From: Mesostigma viride
Taxonomy: Eukaryota > Streptophyta > Mesostigmatophyceae > Mesostigmatales > Mesostigmataceae
Direction of reading: 5' to 3'
NCBI GenBank assembly: GCA_009746045.1
Contig: RPFO01002092.1
Coordinates: forward strand, 1-64,000
DNA length: 64,000 nucleotides
The stretch's first letter is position 1; each line of letters starts with the position of its first letter. The notes under the pieces were generated by a model, which did not search any database, had not been told where the DNA came from, and was given only the letters and a program-made list of their open reading frames with translations. Of the stretch, positions 36,721 to 49,851 are shown in pieces. The translations under genes were made by a program, and so were the position numbers.

Positions 36721-37746
36721 GCAAAGTTCAGGTGTTCAGGTGAAGCCGTGAAGACGTGAAGCCGTGAAGCCGTGAAGACGTGGTGAAGACAGGTGAAGAC
36801 GTGGTGAAGACGTGAAGACGTGAAGACGTGAAGACGTGAAGACGTGAAGACGTGAAGACACGATACGGCAAGTTCAGGTGAAGTTCAGGTGTTCAGGTGA
36901 AGCCGTGAAGACGTGAAGACGTGAAGCCGTGAAGCCGTGGTGAAGACAGGTGAAGACGCGGTGAAGACGTGAAGACGTGAAGACGTGAAGACGTGAAGAC
37001 GTGAAGACACGATACGGCAAGTTCAGGTGAAGTTCAGGTGTTCAGGTGAAGCCGTGAAGACGTGAAGCCGTGAAGCCGTGAAGACGTGGTGAAGACAGGT
37101 GAAGACGCGGTGAAGACGTGAAGACGTGAAGACGTGAAGACGTGAAGACGTGAAGACACGATACGGCAAGTTCAGGTGAAGTTCAGGTGTTCAGGTGAAG
37201 CCGTGAAGACGTGAAGCCGTGAAGCCGTGAAGACGTGGTGAAGACAGGTGAAGACGCGGTGAAGACGTGAAGACGTGAAGACGTGAAGACGTGAAGACGT
37301 GAAGACACGATACGGCAAGTTCAGGTGAAGTTCAGGTGTTCAGGTGAAGCCGTGAAGACGTGAAGCCGTGAAGCCGTGAAGACGTGGTGAAGACAGGTGA
37401 AGACGCGGTGAAGACGTGAAGACGTGAAGACGTGAAGACGTGAAGACGTGAAGACACGATACGGCAAGTTCAGGTGAAGTTCAGGTGTTCAGGTGAAGCC
37501 GTGAAGACGTGAAGCCGTGAAGCCGTGAAGACGTGGTGAAGACAGGTGAAGACGCGGTGAAGACGTGAAGACGTGAAGACGTGAAGACGTGAAGACGTGA
37601 AGACACGATACGGCAAGTTCAGGTGAAGTTCAGGTGTTCAGGTGAAGCCGTGAAGACGTGAAGCCGTGAAGCCGTGAAGACGTGGTGAAGACAGGTGAAG
37701 ACGCGGTGAAGACGTGAAGACGTGAAGACGTGAAGACGTGAAGACA
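36721..37746. repeat. Minisatellite of 149-bp period, outer copy
   Basis: Same units as at 26105-27121, with a small length difference (the copy-to-copy offset shifts from 10,616 to 10,624 bp across it), consistent with gain or loss of short GACGTGAA-type units. Confidence 0.95.
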
Positions 37747-38257
37747 AGTTGCAGCACTCAGCCGCAGCAGTCGCACGCAGGTAGAAACGATAATTTGTTT
37801 GAATCTGTCAAGACCCCATCGAATGTAAAACAGGTTTTTCGTAAAGAAATCCGATGTGTGGGCGGGCTTTACATAGTTGCGATTTCTGGCCTGCGATTTC
37901 TGGCCTGCGCTGGTTGTCTCTTTTATAGTGCTTCTGCCCAAGCACTACCGGCTGTAAAACAGTATACTTCTTGAAGAAATCAGTTGGGGCTTTGTTGGGC
38001 GTCACATTTGACCGGTGGGCGGAGTTTCCTGCTTCTGTGAAGGCGCCATCGAATGTAGATCAGTAGATTTTCTAAAGAAATCTGAGGTGTGGGCGGGGCC
38101 TTTATTGCTTGTGTCCATCCACCACCGGATGTAGAACAGTAGACTTATTGAAGAAAACAGTTTGGGGCTTTGTTGGGCGCCACATTTGAGCGGTGGGCGG
38201 GGTTTCTTGCTTCTGTCCAAGCACCACCGGGTGTAATACAGTAGATTTCCTATTAAC

Positions 38258-41200
38258 ATGGATGAAGAATGGGATGTGCCAGACCTGGTGGATTCGGATG
38301 CGAGTTCTGAAGCTAGTTGGGGCGTAGATTCTGACGGCTCTGACGACGACCTGCTTCACACGGAAATGGGGCCCGGCACGTCTTCCTCTCGAGCGAAGCG
38401 CAGTGGGAAGAAAGATGGCGCCCGGCTTCTCGCCTCCAAATTGAAGTCCGTTGACAAGGACATCGCCAAGGCCAGGAAGTGCGGTCCGACTTGTGGGGAG
38501 CATTGCCTCGAGAAGGTGGGCACCTTACTTACCGATACCAGGTCGTGGACTGCCTTTCGAGAGTACCTGTACAACCAAACGGACCAGCAGCGCATGGCCT
38601 CCCTTTGCGACGTGATCCGGTCGGCCGGCGTGGGCAACATCGAGGTAGAATCCCCTGCCGACGGTGGCCGTTACAAGAAGTACATCATTACCGGCCCTTT
38701 ACACGTGGACGTGGTGATTGCGGGGTGCATGTACACCGTCACCGGTTGTGCATCTGCCATCCGGAAGATGGCCGGCGTTACCCGGGCGACTTGGAACAAT
38801 CTGGTGGCGTCGGTCGTGTCGGCGAAAGAGTATTTCCTGACCGTGCATCCCAACGACCTAGCGACTTTCGGTGTTGGTCTGGAGCACGCACCACCTGAGC
38901 GTGATGCTCGGGGGCGTTCGGAGGTTGGCGAACACGCAGCAATGTGGATGCACGAGTTGGTGCAGCAGATCGCAGACCATGACCCGACTCATGCTGGCGT
39001 TGTCTTCATGGACGTCATGTCCATCAAGGAGATGCACGCCATGTACGTTGAAGACGTGGTGGCAGAAGCGGGGGAAGGGGCCAAGGTGCTAGGCTACAAC
39101 GCATTCTACCGCATCTGGCGCACCTACTGCAAAGGCGACTACTTCCCAGGGCAGAGGAGCCCGAAGGTGGTGGTATGCCCGCACAACAAGAGCACCGGTC
39201 ACTGCGCGGACTGCGTGGAACTGCGCATGCGGCGCCGCGGTGCTTCAACTGAGGCACAACGGCAGTACGTCGACAACCAAATCAAGCAGCATGTCGCTCT
39301 GGCCTGGTTTACCCGCCAGAACTATTGGTTGAGGCGCGAGCTTGCCTGCGCGATGGTGGCCGCTATGTTGACGGCCATTTTGTCGATCAACCTCGACAAG
39401 CTGGATCACGCCAAGACATACTGGCCGAAGCTGGTGGGGGGGCCCGACTCATGGGGCAGCTATGCAGGTGGCATGATGCCGTTCTCGCTCTTCTGTGCGG
39501 CCGTCCATGGGTACAAGGCGATGTGGTTCATCGTTCTCGCATGGGTCCTCATGACCGACAACCTCTCCGGCAGTGTCACCGTCACGATGCTGATGCACAT
39601 CCTGGCGCAGTTGATGAGGGACCAGCCATGGAGGAGGGCGGGGCTGCCGCACATGCCCAGGTGTTTGTGCCTGCAACTGGACGGTGGGAGTGAAAACCGG
39701 AATCACACCGTCTTACTGTTTGCATGGTGGCTCGTACACGTTGGCTTCTTCGACGTCGTCGAAATGCACCGCATGCTCGTGGGCCACACGCACGCCGACC
39801 CAGATCAGAAATTCGGCGTGCTTGTGGCCTACATGAGACACGCTGTGGCGGGGGGGCCTAGCTTCGTGCACAAGTACCCAACTTTGGAGAGCTGGGTGGC
39901 GGCCATAGAAGAGGCATTCCGTCAGCCTAGTGGTGCAGCTGCGAACTGCAACTCGACCGTCCCCGCTGGCACGGAGGTCAAGGTATTGGGGGTCGCTTAC
40001 GATGTCAGGAACTTTCTCACTCCGTTGCAGCGCGAGTCGTTTGCCGGTTGGTGCAGCACAGTAGATTGGATGACCGGTAGGGAGGATCAGGTTATCAAGG
40101 TCACCAGGGTGCGTGGTGATGTCGTGCAGCCTGCGTGCAGCGAGGCGCAGCCGGCGCACGGAGGGGCGGCGCCATCGGTGCGCGGCGGGGCGGCAGCGGC
40201 GGCGCAGCCGGCACGCGGCGGGGCGGGGCAGTCAGCGGGCAGCGGGGCGGCGCTGCCGGTGCGCGGCGGGGCGGGGCAGTCGACGGGCGGCGGGGCAGGG
40301 CCGTCGACGGGCGGCGGGCCAGCGGTGCTGCCGGCGCGCGCGGGCGGCGGGGCGGGGCAGTCGGCGCGCGGGGGGCCAGCGGCGCTGCCGGCGCGCGTGG
40401 GCGGCGGGGCGGGGCTGTCGACGGGCGGCGGGGCGGGGCAGTCGACGGGCGGCGGGGCAGGGCCGTCGGCGTGCGGGGGGCCAGCGGTGCTGCCGGCGCG
40501 CGTGGGCGGCGGGGCGGGGCTGTCGACGGGCGGCGGGGCGGGGCAGTCGACGGGCGGCGGGGCAGGGCCGTCGGCGTGCGGGGGGCCAGCGGTGCTGCCG
40601 GCGCGCGTGGGCGGCGGGGCGGGGCTGTCGACGGGCGGCGGGGCGGGGCAGTCGGCGTGCGGGGGGCCAGCGGTGCTGCCGGCGCGCGTGGGCGGCGGGG
40701 CGGGGCTGTCGACGGGCGGCGTGGCGGGGCAGTCAGCGCGCGGGGGGCCAGCGGCGCTGCCGGCGCGCGTGGGCGGCGGGGCGGGGCTGTCGACGGGCGG
40801 CGGGGCGGGGCAGTCGACGGGCGGCGTGGCGGGGCGGTCGGCGTGCGGGGGGCCAGCGGCGCTGCCGGCGCGCGTGGGCGGCGGGGCGGGGCTGTCGACG
40901 GGCGGCGGGGCGGGGCAGTCGACGGGCGGCGGGGCAGGGCGGTCGGCGTGCGGGGGGCCAGCGGCGCTGCCGGCGCGCGTGGGCGGCGGGGCGGGGCTGT
41001 CGACGGGCGGCGGGGCGGGGCAGTCGACGGGCGGCGGGGCAGGGCCGTCGGCGCGCGGGGGGCCAGCGGCGCTGCCGGCGCGCGTGGGCGGCGGGGCGGG
41101 GCTGTCGACGGGCGGCGGGGCGGGGCAGTCGACGGGCGGGGGGCCAGCGGTGCTGCCGGCGCGCGTGGGCGGCGGGGCGGGGCTGTCGACGGGCGGCGGG

Positions 41201-43427
41201 GCGGGGCAGTCGGCGTGCGGGGGGCCAGCGGTGCTGCCGGCGCGCGTGGGCGGCGGGGCGGGGCTGTCGACGGGCGGCGGGGCGGGGCCGTCGGCGCGCG
41301 GGGGCCAGCGGCGCTGCCGGCGCGCGTGGGCGGCGGGGCGGGGCTGTCGACGGGCGGCGTGGCGGGGCAGTCGGCGCGCGGGGGCCAGCGGCGCTGCCGG
41401 CGCGCGTGGGCGCCGGGGCGGGGCTGTCGACGGGCGGCGGGGCGGGGCAGTCGACGGGCGGCGGGGCAGGGCGGTCGGCGTGCGGGGGGCCAGCGGCGCT
41501 GCCGGCGCGCGTGGGCGGCGGGGCGGGGCTGTCAACGGGCGGCGGGGCGGGGCAGTCGACGGGCGGCGGGGCAGGGCCGTCGGCGTGCGGGGGGCCAGCG
41601 GCGCTGCCGGCGCGCGTGGGCGGCGGGCCGGCGCAGCTGGCATGCGGCGGGGCGGGGCTGTCGACGGGCGGCGGGGCGGGGCAGTCGACGGGCGGCGGGG
41701 CAGGGCGGTCGGCGTGCGGGGGGCCAGCGGCGCTGCCGGCGCGCGTGGGCGGCGGGGCGGGGCTGTCGACGGGCGGCGGGGCGGGGCAGTCGACGGGCGG
41801 CGGGGCGGGGCAGCCGGCGCGCGGCGGGCCGGAGGCGCAGCCGGCGGGCGGCGGAGCGGCACAGCCGGTGCCTGAAAAACGCGGTCGCTCAATGAAGGTG
41901 CACCACGCCGTCTTCTTCCAGGTACAGGGCAACGCAGAGACCTGGTTGTCCTACCGGACCACGGAGTCCCAAAAGACGCCGTGGCAGCCCGCGGGGACTC
42001 GACAGGAAGGCGCGCCACGGTGCGGGAAGGCGATGACACAGCCTTACAAGTTTGATGCGGAGGGGCGGCCGCTGTTTGGCGTCCGACTTGTGGATCCAGA
42101 CCGCATTCCGATGTTGCAGGACACCCCAGCCTTCGCACCATTGAACATGGAGTTTCTGGGGAAGGAGCTGGAGTCGATCAAAACAAGGGTCGAGAAGTTG
42201 CCCCATGGCATCTGGCAGTGGTACTTTCCGCCCGACACCATCAAGCCAAACGAGGCCTTTTTCGCAAAAGTCCCACATGCCCCTGAGGAGGTGCCTGAGG
42301 AGTGGCGCCCTTTGCCGTGGCCATCTCGCGCGGACATCTCCGCCCTGCGTGAGCACGATGCAGCGCCTGAACCACCACCGACGCAAGAAGAGCACTTCAT
42401 GGCGTTGGTCGACGCAGAGGCGGTGCGCGTCACCCCGCTGGTAGACCGAGTTCTTCATGATGGCCACACACAGCAGGAATGGGCGGCAGAAGACAGGGCC
42501 ATGACAGCCAAGGTCGCTTACTTGAAGCGCATGCAAGGCGTTGAGAAAGGCTCCGCTGTTCTATACTGGCACCCTTCAGCTGGTATTCTCTGCAACTCGA
42601 AGCTCACGTGGACTCCAGTCCTCTTTGGCATCATCAAGGAGGTGGTTGCGAAGGAGGATGGCGGCCAACCTTCTATTGAGCTCTTTGTATACCGCGCTAA
42701 GCATTTGCGTGACACGTGGCACCCGTGGAACCCAGACATTGCGCAATGGCCCCATCCGCCAACCACTGCGGCGCACACGGTGATCATCACCGCGTCAGAC
42801 CTCGTCTTGACACAAGTGGTGGGCAAGCGAGGTCAGCCGCCCCATGCAGTCTCCTTGGGTGCGAACAAAAAGCTCACCAAGGAGTGCCTAAAGGCGCTGA
42901 AGGAGGTGCCCTATGACGCGGAACACCCGGTCGTGAAGTGGCAAGATGCTGAATGCTCGAAGGGCATCGTCGGCATGGCGAAGGCATGCTGGGAAGGCAT
43001 AAGGCTGCAGGTCAAGAGTGGCAGCCGCAACCTCGTAGGGCAAGTCGTGTGTCATTGGGCGTCGGAGCGTGTGACATCCGCGGACGGTCGCACCGAAAGC
43101 CGGGACGGCAGGTACCATGGTCGTGTCGCTGTTGTCGACACGCAAAACGACATGGTAGCCATGTACTGGGGTGCCCGTTGGGAGGAGGACGCGGTTTCTT
43201 GTGTGCCTCTCCACGAGCTGGAGGCACAGATCTGCGGGTGCCCCGGTGTGGTCGTCCCTGCGTTGCAAGCGCCGGATATCACCCTGGCCGAGGCTCGATT
43301 GCGCGAGATGGTTCCACCCAGCGACGATGTGGCGGAGAACAACAACGCAGGCGCCTCCCGGCGTCGGAAGCGAGCGCTCATCCTTGCCGATGACGATGAC
43401 GACGACGACGACGACGACGACTGCTGA
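38258..43427 (+). CDS. Outer-copy DUF7869-like putative transposase, with a frame break in the minisatellite
   Basis: Nearly identical to 27634-32802. The N-terminal part with the candidate catalytic motifs is intact. In the minisatellite only two G5 units are present (about 41300 and 41380), against three in the inner copy. The main frame therefore ends at 41875, and the C-terminal part (about 41880-43427) lies in another frame. Either the outer gene makes a 1,205-aa protein lacking the C-terminal region, or one base in a G run was miscounted in one of the copies. Confidence 0.7.
40124..41865 (+). repeat. GC-rich coding minisatellite, outer copy
   Basis: Same unit order as at 29500-31240. 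The visible difference is one extra G in the unit near 40371. Confidence 0.95.
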
Positions 43428-44595
43428 AGCGCGAGCAGCGGTTGTTGTCATTGAGCTGCTCATGTGCTGCTGCTGCTGCTGCTGCTGCTGTGCTGCCATG
43501 CTACTGTTGCTGCATTGCTGCCGTGCTGCTGTTGTGCTGTTGTGCTGATGTGTTGCTGCATTGCTGCCGTGCCGCTGATGTATTGCTGTCGTGCTGCTGC
43601 CGTGCTGCTGTGTTGATGCACTGCTGCATTACGGCCGTGCTGCTGAGCTACAGTTGTGCTGCTGCTGTGCTACGGTCATGCTGCTGCTGTGTTGCTGGGC
43701 TGATGTGTTGTTGCATTGATGTAGTGGCTATTGTTCCGCTACTACAATTTGCTACTGATGCCGCTGCTGGTGCTTTTTTGCATGGCAGTGCCCGCTATGT
43801 TCACACCACTGTTGCCGCGGTTGGTATCGCGTGATTTCCACCGGTTGTGCGTTGACATGTGTTACTCATGCATTTCCCGCTATATTTGGTAGCACGCGGT
43901 TTCGCGTTAGTTAGGTGCAGACAGCTGCATGTAGACAAACATCTTGTTTAAGTCGGTCAATTAACGGTTCTTGACGCATCATGGTCCAAGTCGACCGACC
44001 TGTAGGGACCAGTAGAGCAATTGTCTAGGAGAAAGAGCGTGATCGCTGCAGAAGCCGCGTGGCAGCCGTGGCTGTACCTGTAGTACGACCTGCATATATA
44101 TGGATACTGTATTTGGATACTGGGTTGTTTATCAATTCTGGTTTTAATTTATTTAGTGTACCTGGTGTTGGCATGCCAACTCAGTGCTAAACTACTTTAT
44201 GCACAATGATGCAACTTGATGCTATAGTGACGTGCCACGATGTAACTTTATTAACTTCACCATTAGTCATGGGGTCAATAGGATTGCTCATTATGCCATG
44301 TTAACATGAACCATGGGTTACGTAATAGTGAAAACAGTAATCATGATGCTCCACTTGAAGTCTCCAACATGGTCATGTTTGGAATTTTATTGATCATATT
44401 TACAATATATGAAAAGAGACAACAAACGTGGAAGCATGGCACGCCGAGGCCGATAATATATGTGTGAAATATGAAAAGAGACAACATCTTTGGCAAGCAT
44501 GATCATATCATGCTTGCCAAACATATGAATGATATCGACCATGTCCAGAAACCATGTTTGCCAATGGTGCATTTAGGATACATTTGAAGCTGTGC

Positions 44596-44624
44596 AAATG
44601 TATCCTAATCCGGTAAAACCACCC
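44596..44624 (-). repeat. Right terminal inverted repeat, outer copy
   Basis: 29 bp, exact inverse of 20346-20374. It is followed at once by TAAGCG of the hexamer array. Confidence 0.92.
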
Positions 44625-44788
44625 TAAGCGTAAGCGTAAGCGTAAGCGTAAGCGTAAGCGTAAGCGTAAGCGTAAGCGTAAGCGTAAGCGTAAGCGTAAG
44701 CGTAAGCGTAAGCGTAAGCGTAAGCGTAAGCGTAAGCGTAAGCGTAAGCGTAAGCGTAAGCGTAAGCGTAAGCGTAAGCGTAACCGTA
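44625..44788. repeat. (CGTAAG)n array, right part
   Basis: About 27 hexamers continue the array interrupted at 20345. Confidence 0.97.
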
Positions 44789-45397
<609 letters not shown>

Positions 45398-45410
45398 TTT
45401 AGCCACATCG

Positions 45411-46152
45411 TGTTTTGTTCTTGGATTGATGACGCACCGCACGCAACGCTCGTGACCTGCACCCGCAGGCGAAAAAGAACGAACCACAATGATAGCATGG
45501 TTGTGAGTGACAATTGACGACATCACGCTACAAGGAGCATGACGCAAAAGGGATTAAAAATCGGCATGAAAAACCTGGTGAAAAATAAGAGGGAGAGGGG
45601 GGGAGAGGGAGAGGGAGAGAGAGTCGTCGTTCAGGAAGCCGGCATGACGCAAAATGGGATGAATACTCAACATGACAGGTGAAAAAACATGAGAAAAACA
45701 ACGTACATAAAATCCCGCAACTCACTCTTGTTGTTGCTGATGCTGCTGTCGTTGTTCTTGTTGTCAGGCCCGTTGTTCTTGATTTAATGATGTAAGTGCT
45801 GCTCGTACGCAACGCTCGTGACCTGCACCCGCAGGCGAAAAAGAACGAACCACAATGATAGTATTGTTGTGAGTGACAATTGACGACATCACGCTACAAG
45901 GAGCATGACGCAAAAGGGATTTAAAATCGGCATGAAAAACCTGGTGAAAAATAAGAGGGAGAGGGGGGGAGAGGGAGAGGGAGAGAGAGTCGTCGTTCAG
46001 GAAGCCGTCATGACGCAAAATGGGATGAATACTCAACATGCCAGGTGAAAAAAAAAATAGAAAAACCACGTACGTAAAATCCCGCAACTCACTCTTGTTG
46101 GAGCTGATGCTGCTGTCGTTGTTGTTGTTGTCAGGCCCGTTGTTCTTGATTT
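45411..46152. repeat. Tandem duplication of about 380 bp
   Basis: Two copies, about 45411-45785 and 45795-46152, share GACCTGCACCCGCAGGCG, GACAATTGACGACATCACGC, GTCGTCGTTCAGGAAGCC and AAAATCCCGCAACTCACTC. A third partial unit with GCACCCGCAGGCGAAAAAG starts near 46196. No gene is supported. Confidence 0.85.
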
Positions 46153-46399
46153 CCAAAGAAGAAAGCCGTGAAGCTGCTCGTACGCATTATGGGGGCTGCA
46201 CCCGCAGGCGAAAAAGAACGTGGACCACAGTCGGTCACTGGACGTGCGGTGGCGGGCGTGGTGGGCGCATCCGGCGGTGCGCGCCTGCAAAACACCGCAT
46301 CAATTACCTGGGCGGGCTGGGTGCGCACCTTCCAAAGTCCCTGGTGTGTGTCAGTGCAGCGTCGACATGGCATGCGAGGATATGTGCGTACGTACGACG

Positions 46400-46992
46400 A
46401 ATCATGTGAAACGACTGGTCCAACCTGAAAAATTTTAAATTTTTGCCGTGTCCAGTAACGGTCCTAGGTTGCACCCGCGGGACGTTCCGACAGCTGTACA
46501 GAAAAGATCACAAAGATACGCCGCGCAACGACGCCTGTGCCCGGCAAATCATTTGTGAGCCCGGAACTGAACAGTCACTGCAAATGTCGAGTATTTATTG
46601 CTCCATCCCCACAAAAAAGCGTTCCGGACCTGTTCGAAGCGAAGAGCACTGACAGGGATCGGACCCGAGCCAGATTTGTGTGCGGACCATGATGGCTGGC
46701 CTCCCTCACTCCGCAACCTCACTCTGGACGCAGGTTCGGATCCTGTCAGTGCTATTCGCTTCGAACAGTTCCGGAACGCTTTTTTTGGGGGGTGGAGCAA
46801 TAGATTTTCGACGTTTGTAGTGACTGTTCAGTTCCCGACTCACATTTGCCGGGCACTGGCGTCATTCCGCGGCGTATCTTTCTGATCTATTCTGTACAGC
46901 TGCCGGAACGTCCCGCGGGTGCAACCTAGGACCGTTACTGGACACGGCAAAAATTCAAAATTTTTTTAGGTTGGACCAGTCGTTTCACACCA
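46400..46992. mobile_element. Foldback element with long inverted arms
   Basis: The left arm starts GTGAAACGACTGGTCCAACC (46407-46426), continues through GCCGTGTCCAGTAACGGTCC and GTGCACCCGCGGGACGTTCC-like text, and returns in inverse on the right, ending GGTTGGACCAGTCGTTTCAC near 46988. Arms are about 250 bp with small differences around a spacer near 46690. Each arm has a pol III B-box-like stretch (GGTTCGGATCC at about 46733 on plus; a similar one in inverse at about 46658). No target duplication is certain. Confidence 0.7.
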
Positions 46993-48050
46993 AACGACTT
47001 TTTGCACCAATAGGAGTCGACACTGCGTGTTCAGACTCCCAAGTACTCGGGCACCCACACCTGCCGGGGGAGTACATTGTAATGCTATTCACTAGAACAG
47101 TTCCGGATGTAGCGTTAGTGATGATGTTGTACAATATATTTCAATCACGTTTGTCAGAGTGTGCGTTTTTCCGACATGTAGGGCAGGTTGTACAACATTC
47201 TGTGCGCCAACCATGTGTACTACATGTATCGATTAGTATCACTACATGTATATTCCGTCATGATCGCAGGATTAGTAACTACTGGGCTACATGTTAGTGT
47301 ACCCTTACTAGGCTACTATGTAGAACCTTCAGAACCTGATTCTACCTTCCAAAATTCTAATTATGCGCCATGGATCAGTTTTGAAATGTAGAACGAGCCT
47401 ACGTGGAGGGCATGACATCAGTCCAGCTGGCACCGCCGCGCACCATGACCGAGGGAACACGCCGTCACGTGCATGTAATGCAATGTTTGGAGACGACGGG
47501 CATGCATGCATGGTTAATTTTTGGCGGCGAATATTTTCCGCGCCAAAAAAATTCCGCGGTACCCTCCGTACCGTGAAAAGTGGGTGCACGGTGCGCGCAC
47601 CCCTTGCGGAAGTGGCCATGGCGACTGCTTTTAGACGAAACGTGACAAATCTGGCTCGCGGAAAGCAGAAAAAATGCTCGATTCTTGGAGAAAATTAGTT
47701 ACTGATTCTAATTTATGGTGGGATAGTTGCGATCTATAATGTCGCGGGCTCTTTTTCTTTACCATCGGCAGGGGGGGTCCGGCCTGAATTTCTGTCGGGA
47801 TGAATAAAGTATAATTGATGCCTGCAGGTGTGATTGTCGATTGTTGCCAGTTTTGATGGTCCTAATGGAAGCTAGTTTAATGATGTTTCTAAAGCCGTAA
47901 AAATTCCCGCTGCTATCTTTACCTTTCCCGTCATTTTGCGGTAAGATAACATTAGGCCTGCGCCATGCGCGCCCGACCTCTCCATGAAAGGGTGGCCTTT
48001 CTTGTGCGCCTGGGCACGAATAAATGCCCGTTATGGTACGTTCTTGTATT
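46993..48050. other. Intergenic, no supported feature
   Basis: Mixed-composition sequence. Short frames on both strands lack protein character, and I see no repeat, RNA gene or exon chain. Confidence 0.5.
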
Positions 48051-48066
48051 AAACGTCCTAAGATAG

Positions 48067-48264
48067 CGCTTTCCTGCTTTCTTACCTCGTTGAGCGTAAG
48101 CTTTTTGCCTTCTTTCCGGCCAGATGCAGCCATGAAGTTGCGGGTCCTGGCGCTGCATCGCTGGATTCCTGGATGTTTTTAAGCAAGTTCGTCTGTGACG
48201 TGGCTGGCTTGCTGCAGCGCGTGGCCCACAACCTGTCGGGAAGGTGTAATGCTTTTATTTCCAT
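48067..48264 (-). other. Weak exon candidate
   Basis: On the minus strand two overlapping frames with ATG starts (48264 and 48133) run into a good donor, AACGAGGTAAGA, at about 48087. No matching acceptor or downstream exon was found. It could be a first exon of a gene whose remainder I cannot trace, or chance. Confidence 0.2.
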
Positions 48265-48790
48265 GCTTCTCTGAAATTTCTTTTGCTTTATAGACAGTTG
48301 TGTTCGAGGAAATTCACGCGGTCTTCCTAAGCAGCGGCATCATTTTCCCCAGACACTGACGAGCTGGCACCTGTCTCCTAAAGAGAGCGGCTCGTGCTTG
48401 TTAGAAAGGAGGCAGTGTGCATTTTGCGGGACACAATGCTTTGGTGGCACATGCGTCAGGTAGGCTGTTCCAATGGTCTCTTCACCTTTCCCACTGAGTA
48501 AATGTTAGCATTTGTCATGCTAACCAGAGCAGCTAGCCACAGGTTGGCTGGATAAAAAGTCAGCTTATTTTCTCTTTATATACTGCGTGTGTGGTCCTCC
48601 ACGTGTCCGGCTTGTTGGGCATTTTGGAAGAGGGTTTATAATGTGTTGTTGGGTGGAACAACTTGGTTGTTGGCACAAAATCACACATTATTAGCCTGAG
48701 ATAGGCATGACATATGCTGCTCAGGCGTGTCGTCCTACCAGCCTTGTTGTTAAGGGTAGACTCACAAGGCTGGCTGTGCCGATGGAGGGG
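48265..48790. other. Intergenic, no supported feature
   Basis: No repeat, gene or RNA is seen before the minisatellite begins. Confidence 0.5.
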
Positions 48791-48799
48791 TGGGGCGTG

Positions 48800-49575
48800 C
48801 TAGCCCCCCCCCACACCCACGCATGCATGCTAGCCCACCCCCACACCCACGCATGCATGCTAGCCCCGGCCCCGGCCCCCCCACACCCACGCATGCATGC
48901 TAGCCCCCCCCCACACCCACGCATGCATGCTAGCCCACACTCACACCCACGCATGCATGCTAGCCCACCCCCACACCCACGCATGCATGCTAGCCCCCCC
49001 ACACACCCACGCATGCATGCCAGCCCCCCCACACACCCACGCATGCATGACCGCCCCCCCCCACACCCACGCATGCATGCTAGCCCACCCCCACACCCAC
49101 GCATGCATGCTAGCCCCCCCACACACCCACGCATGGATGCCAGCCCCCACACACACCCACGCATGCATGACAGCCCCCCCACACACCCACGCATGCATGC
49201 TAGCCCCCCACACACACCCACGCATGCATGCCAGCCCCCATACACACCCACGCATGCATGCCAGCCCCCCCCCACACTTACGCATGCATGCTAGCCCCCC
49301 ACACACACCCACGCATGCATGCCAGCCCCCCCCCACACCCACGCATGCATGCCAGCCCCCCCCCACACTTACGCATGCATGCTAGCCCCCCACACACACC
49401 CACGCATGCATGCCAGCCCCCCCCCACACCCACGCATGCAGGCTAGCCCAACCCCACACCCACGCATGCATGCCAGCCCACCCCCACACCCACACGTGCA
49501 TGCCAGCCCACCCCCACACCCACGCATGCATGCCAGCCCACCCCCACACCCACGCGTGCATGCCAGCCCACCCCT
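48800..49575. repeat. 30-bp GC-rich minisatellite (about 26 copies)
   Basis: Units read ACACCCACGCATGCATGCTAG plus a C run. The variable parts are the C-run length and TGCTAG against TGCCAG or TGACAG/TGACCG. GCATGCATGC is itself a palindrome. Threonine/histidine/proline-rich open frames across it are artefacts. Confidence 0.97.
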
Positions 49576-49654
49576 AGCTTGAGCGTGCTTGTAAAGTTTT
49601 TGCATGGTTTATTAAAATGAGTGGAATATGTATTTATTGCATTAAATGTTAATT

Positions 49655-49850
49655 TTATTGATCATGAATGAAAATGGTCAACATTGCCGAAGTGCCCCTA
49701 AATTGCTCAATATTGTGTGCTCAAGAATTCAATGAGGATTGTCATCATGGAAACCCGCACAAATTCACGATTCCGGGCATGCATGTGAAAGTATCAAGAA
49801 CAATTTTCAATTAAGAATGGTATCTCATTGTTCCATGAATCAATATGACT
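49655..49850. repeat. Dispersed repeat, diverged copy of 6940-7150
   Basis: Shares CATGAATGAA, AAGTGCCCCTAAAT, CTCAATATT, GGGCATGCATGTGAAAGT and ATGGTATCTCATT in order with the copy near 7 kb. It abuts the edge of the large satellite. Confidence 0.75.
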
Positions 49851-49851
49851 C

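Noticed and set aside
48800-49575. Regular 30-bp repeats resembling a CRISPR array
   Set aside because: Units are contiguous with no unique spacers, in a eukaryotic context; it is a minisatellite. The same applies to the 24-bp repeats at 3322-3618 and the 48-bp repeats at 5404-5690.
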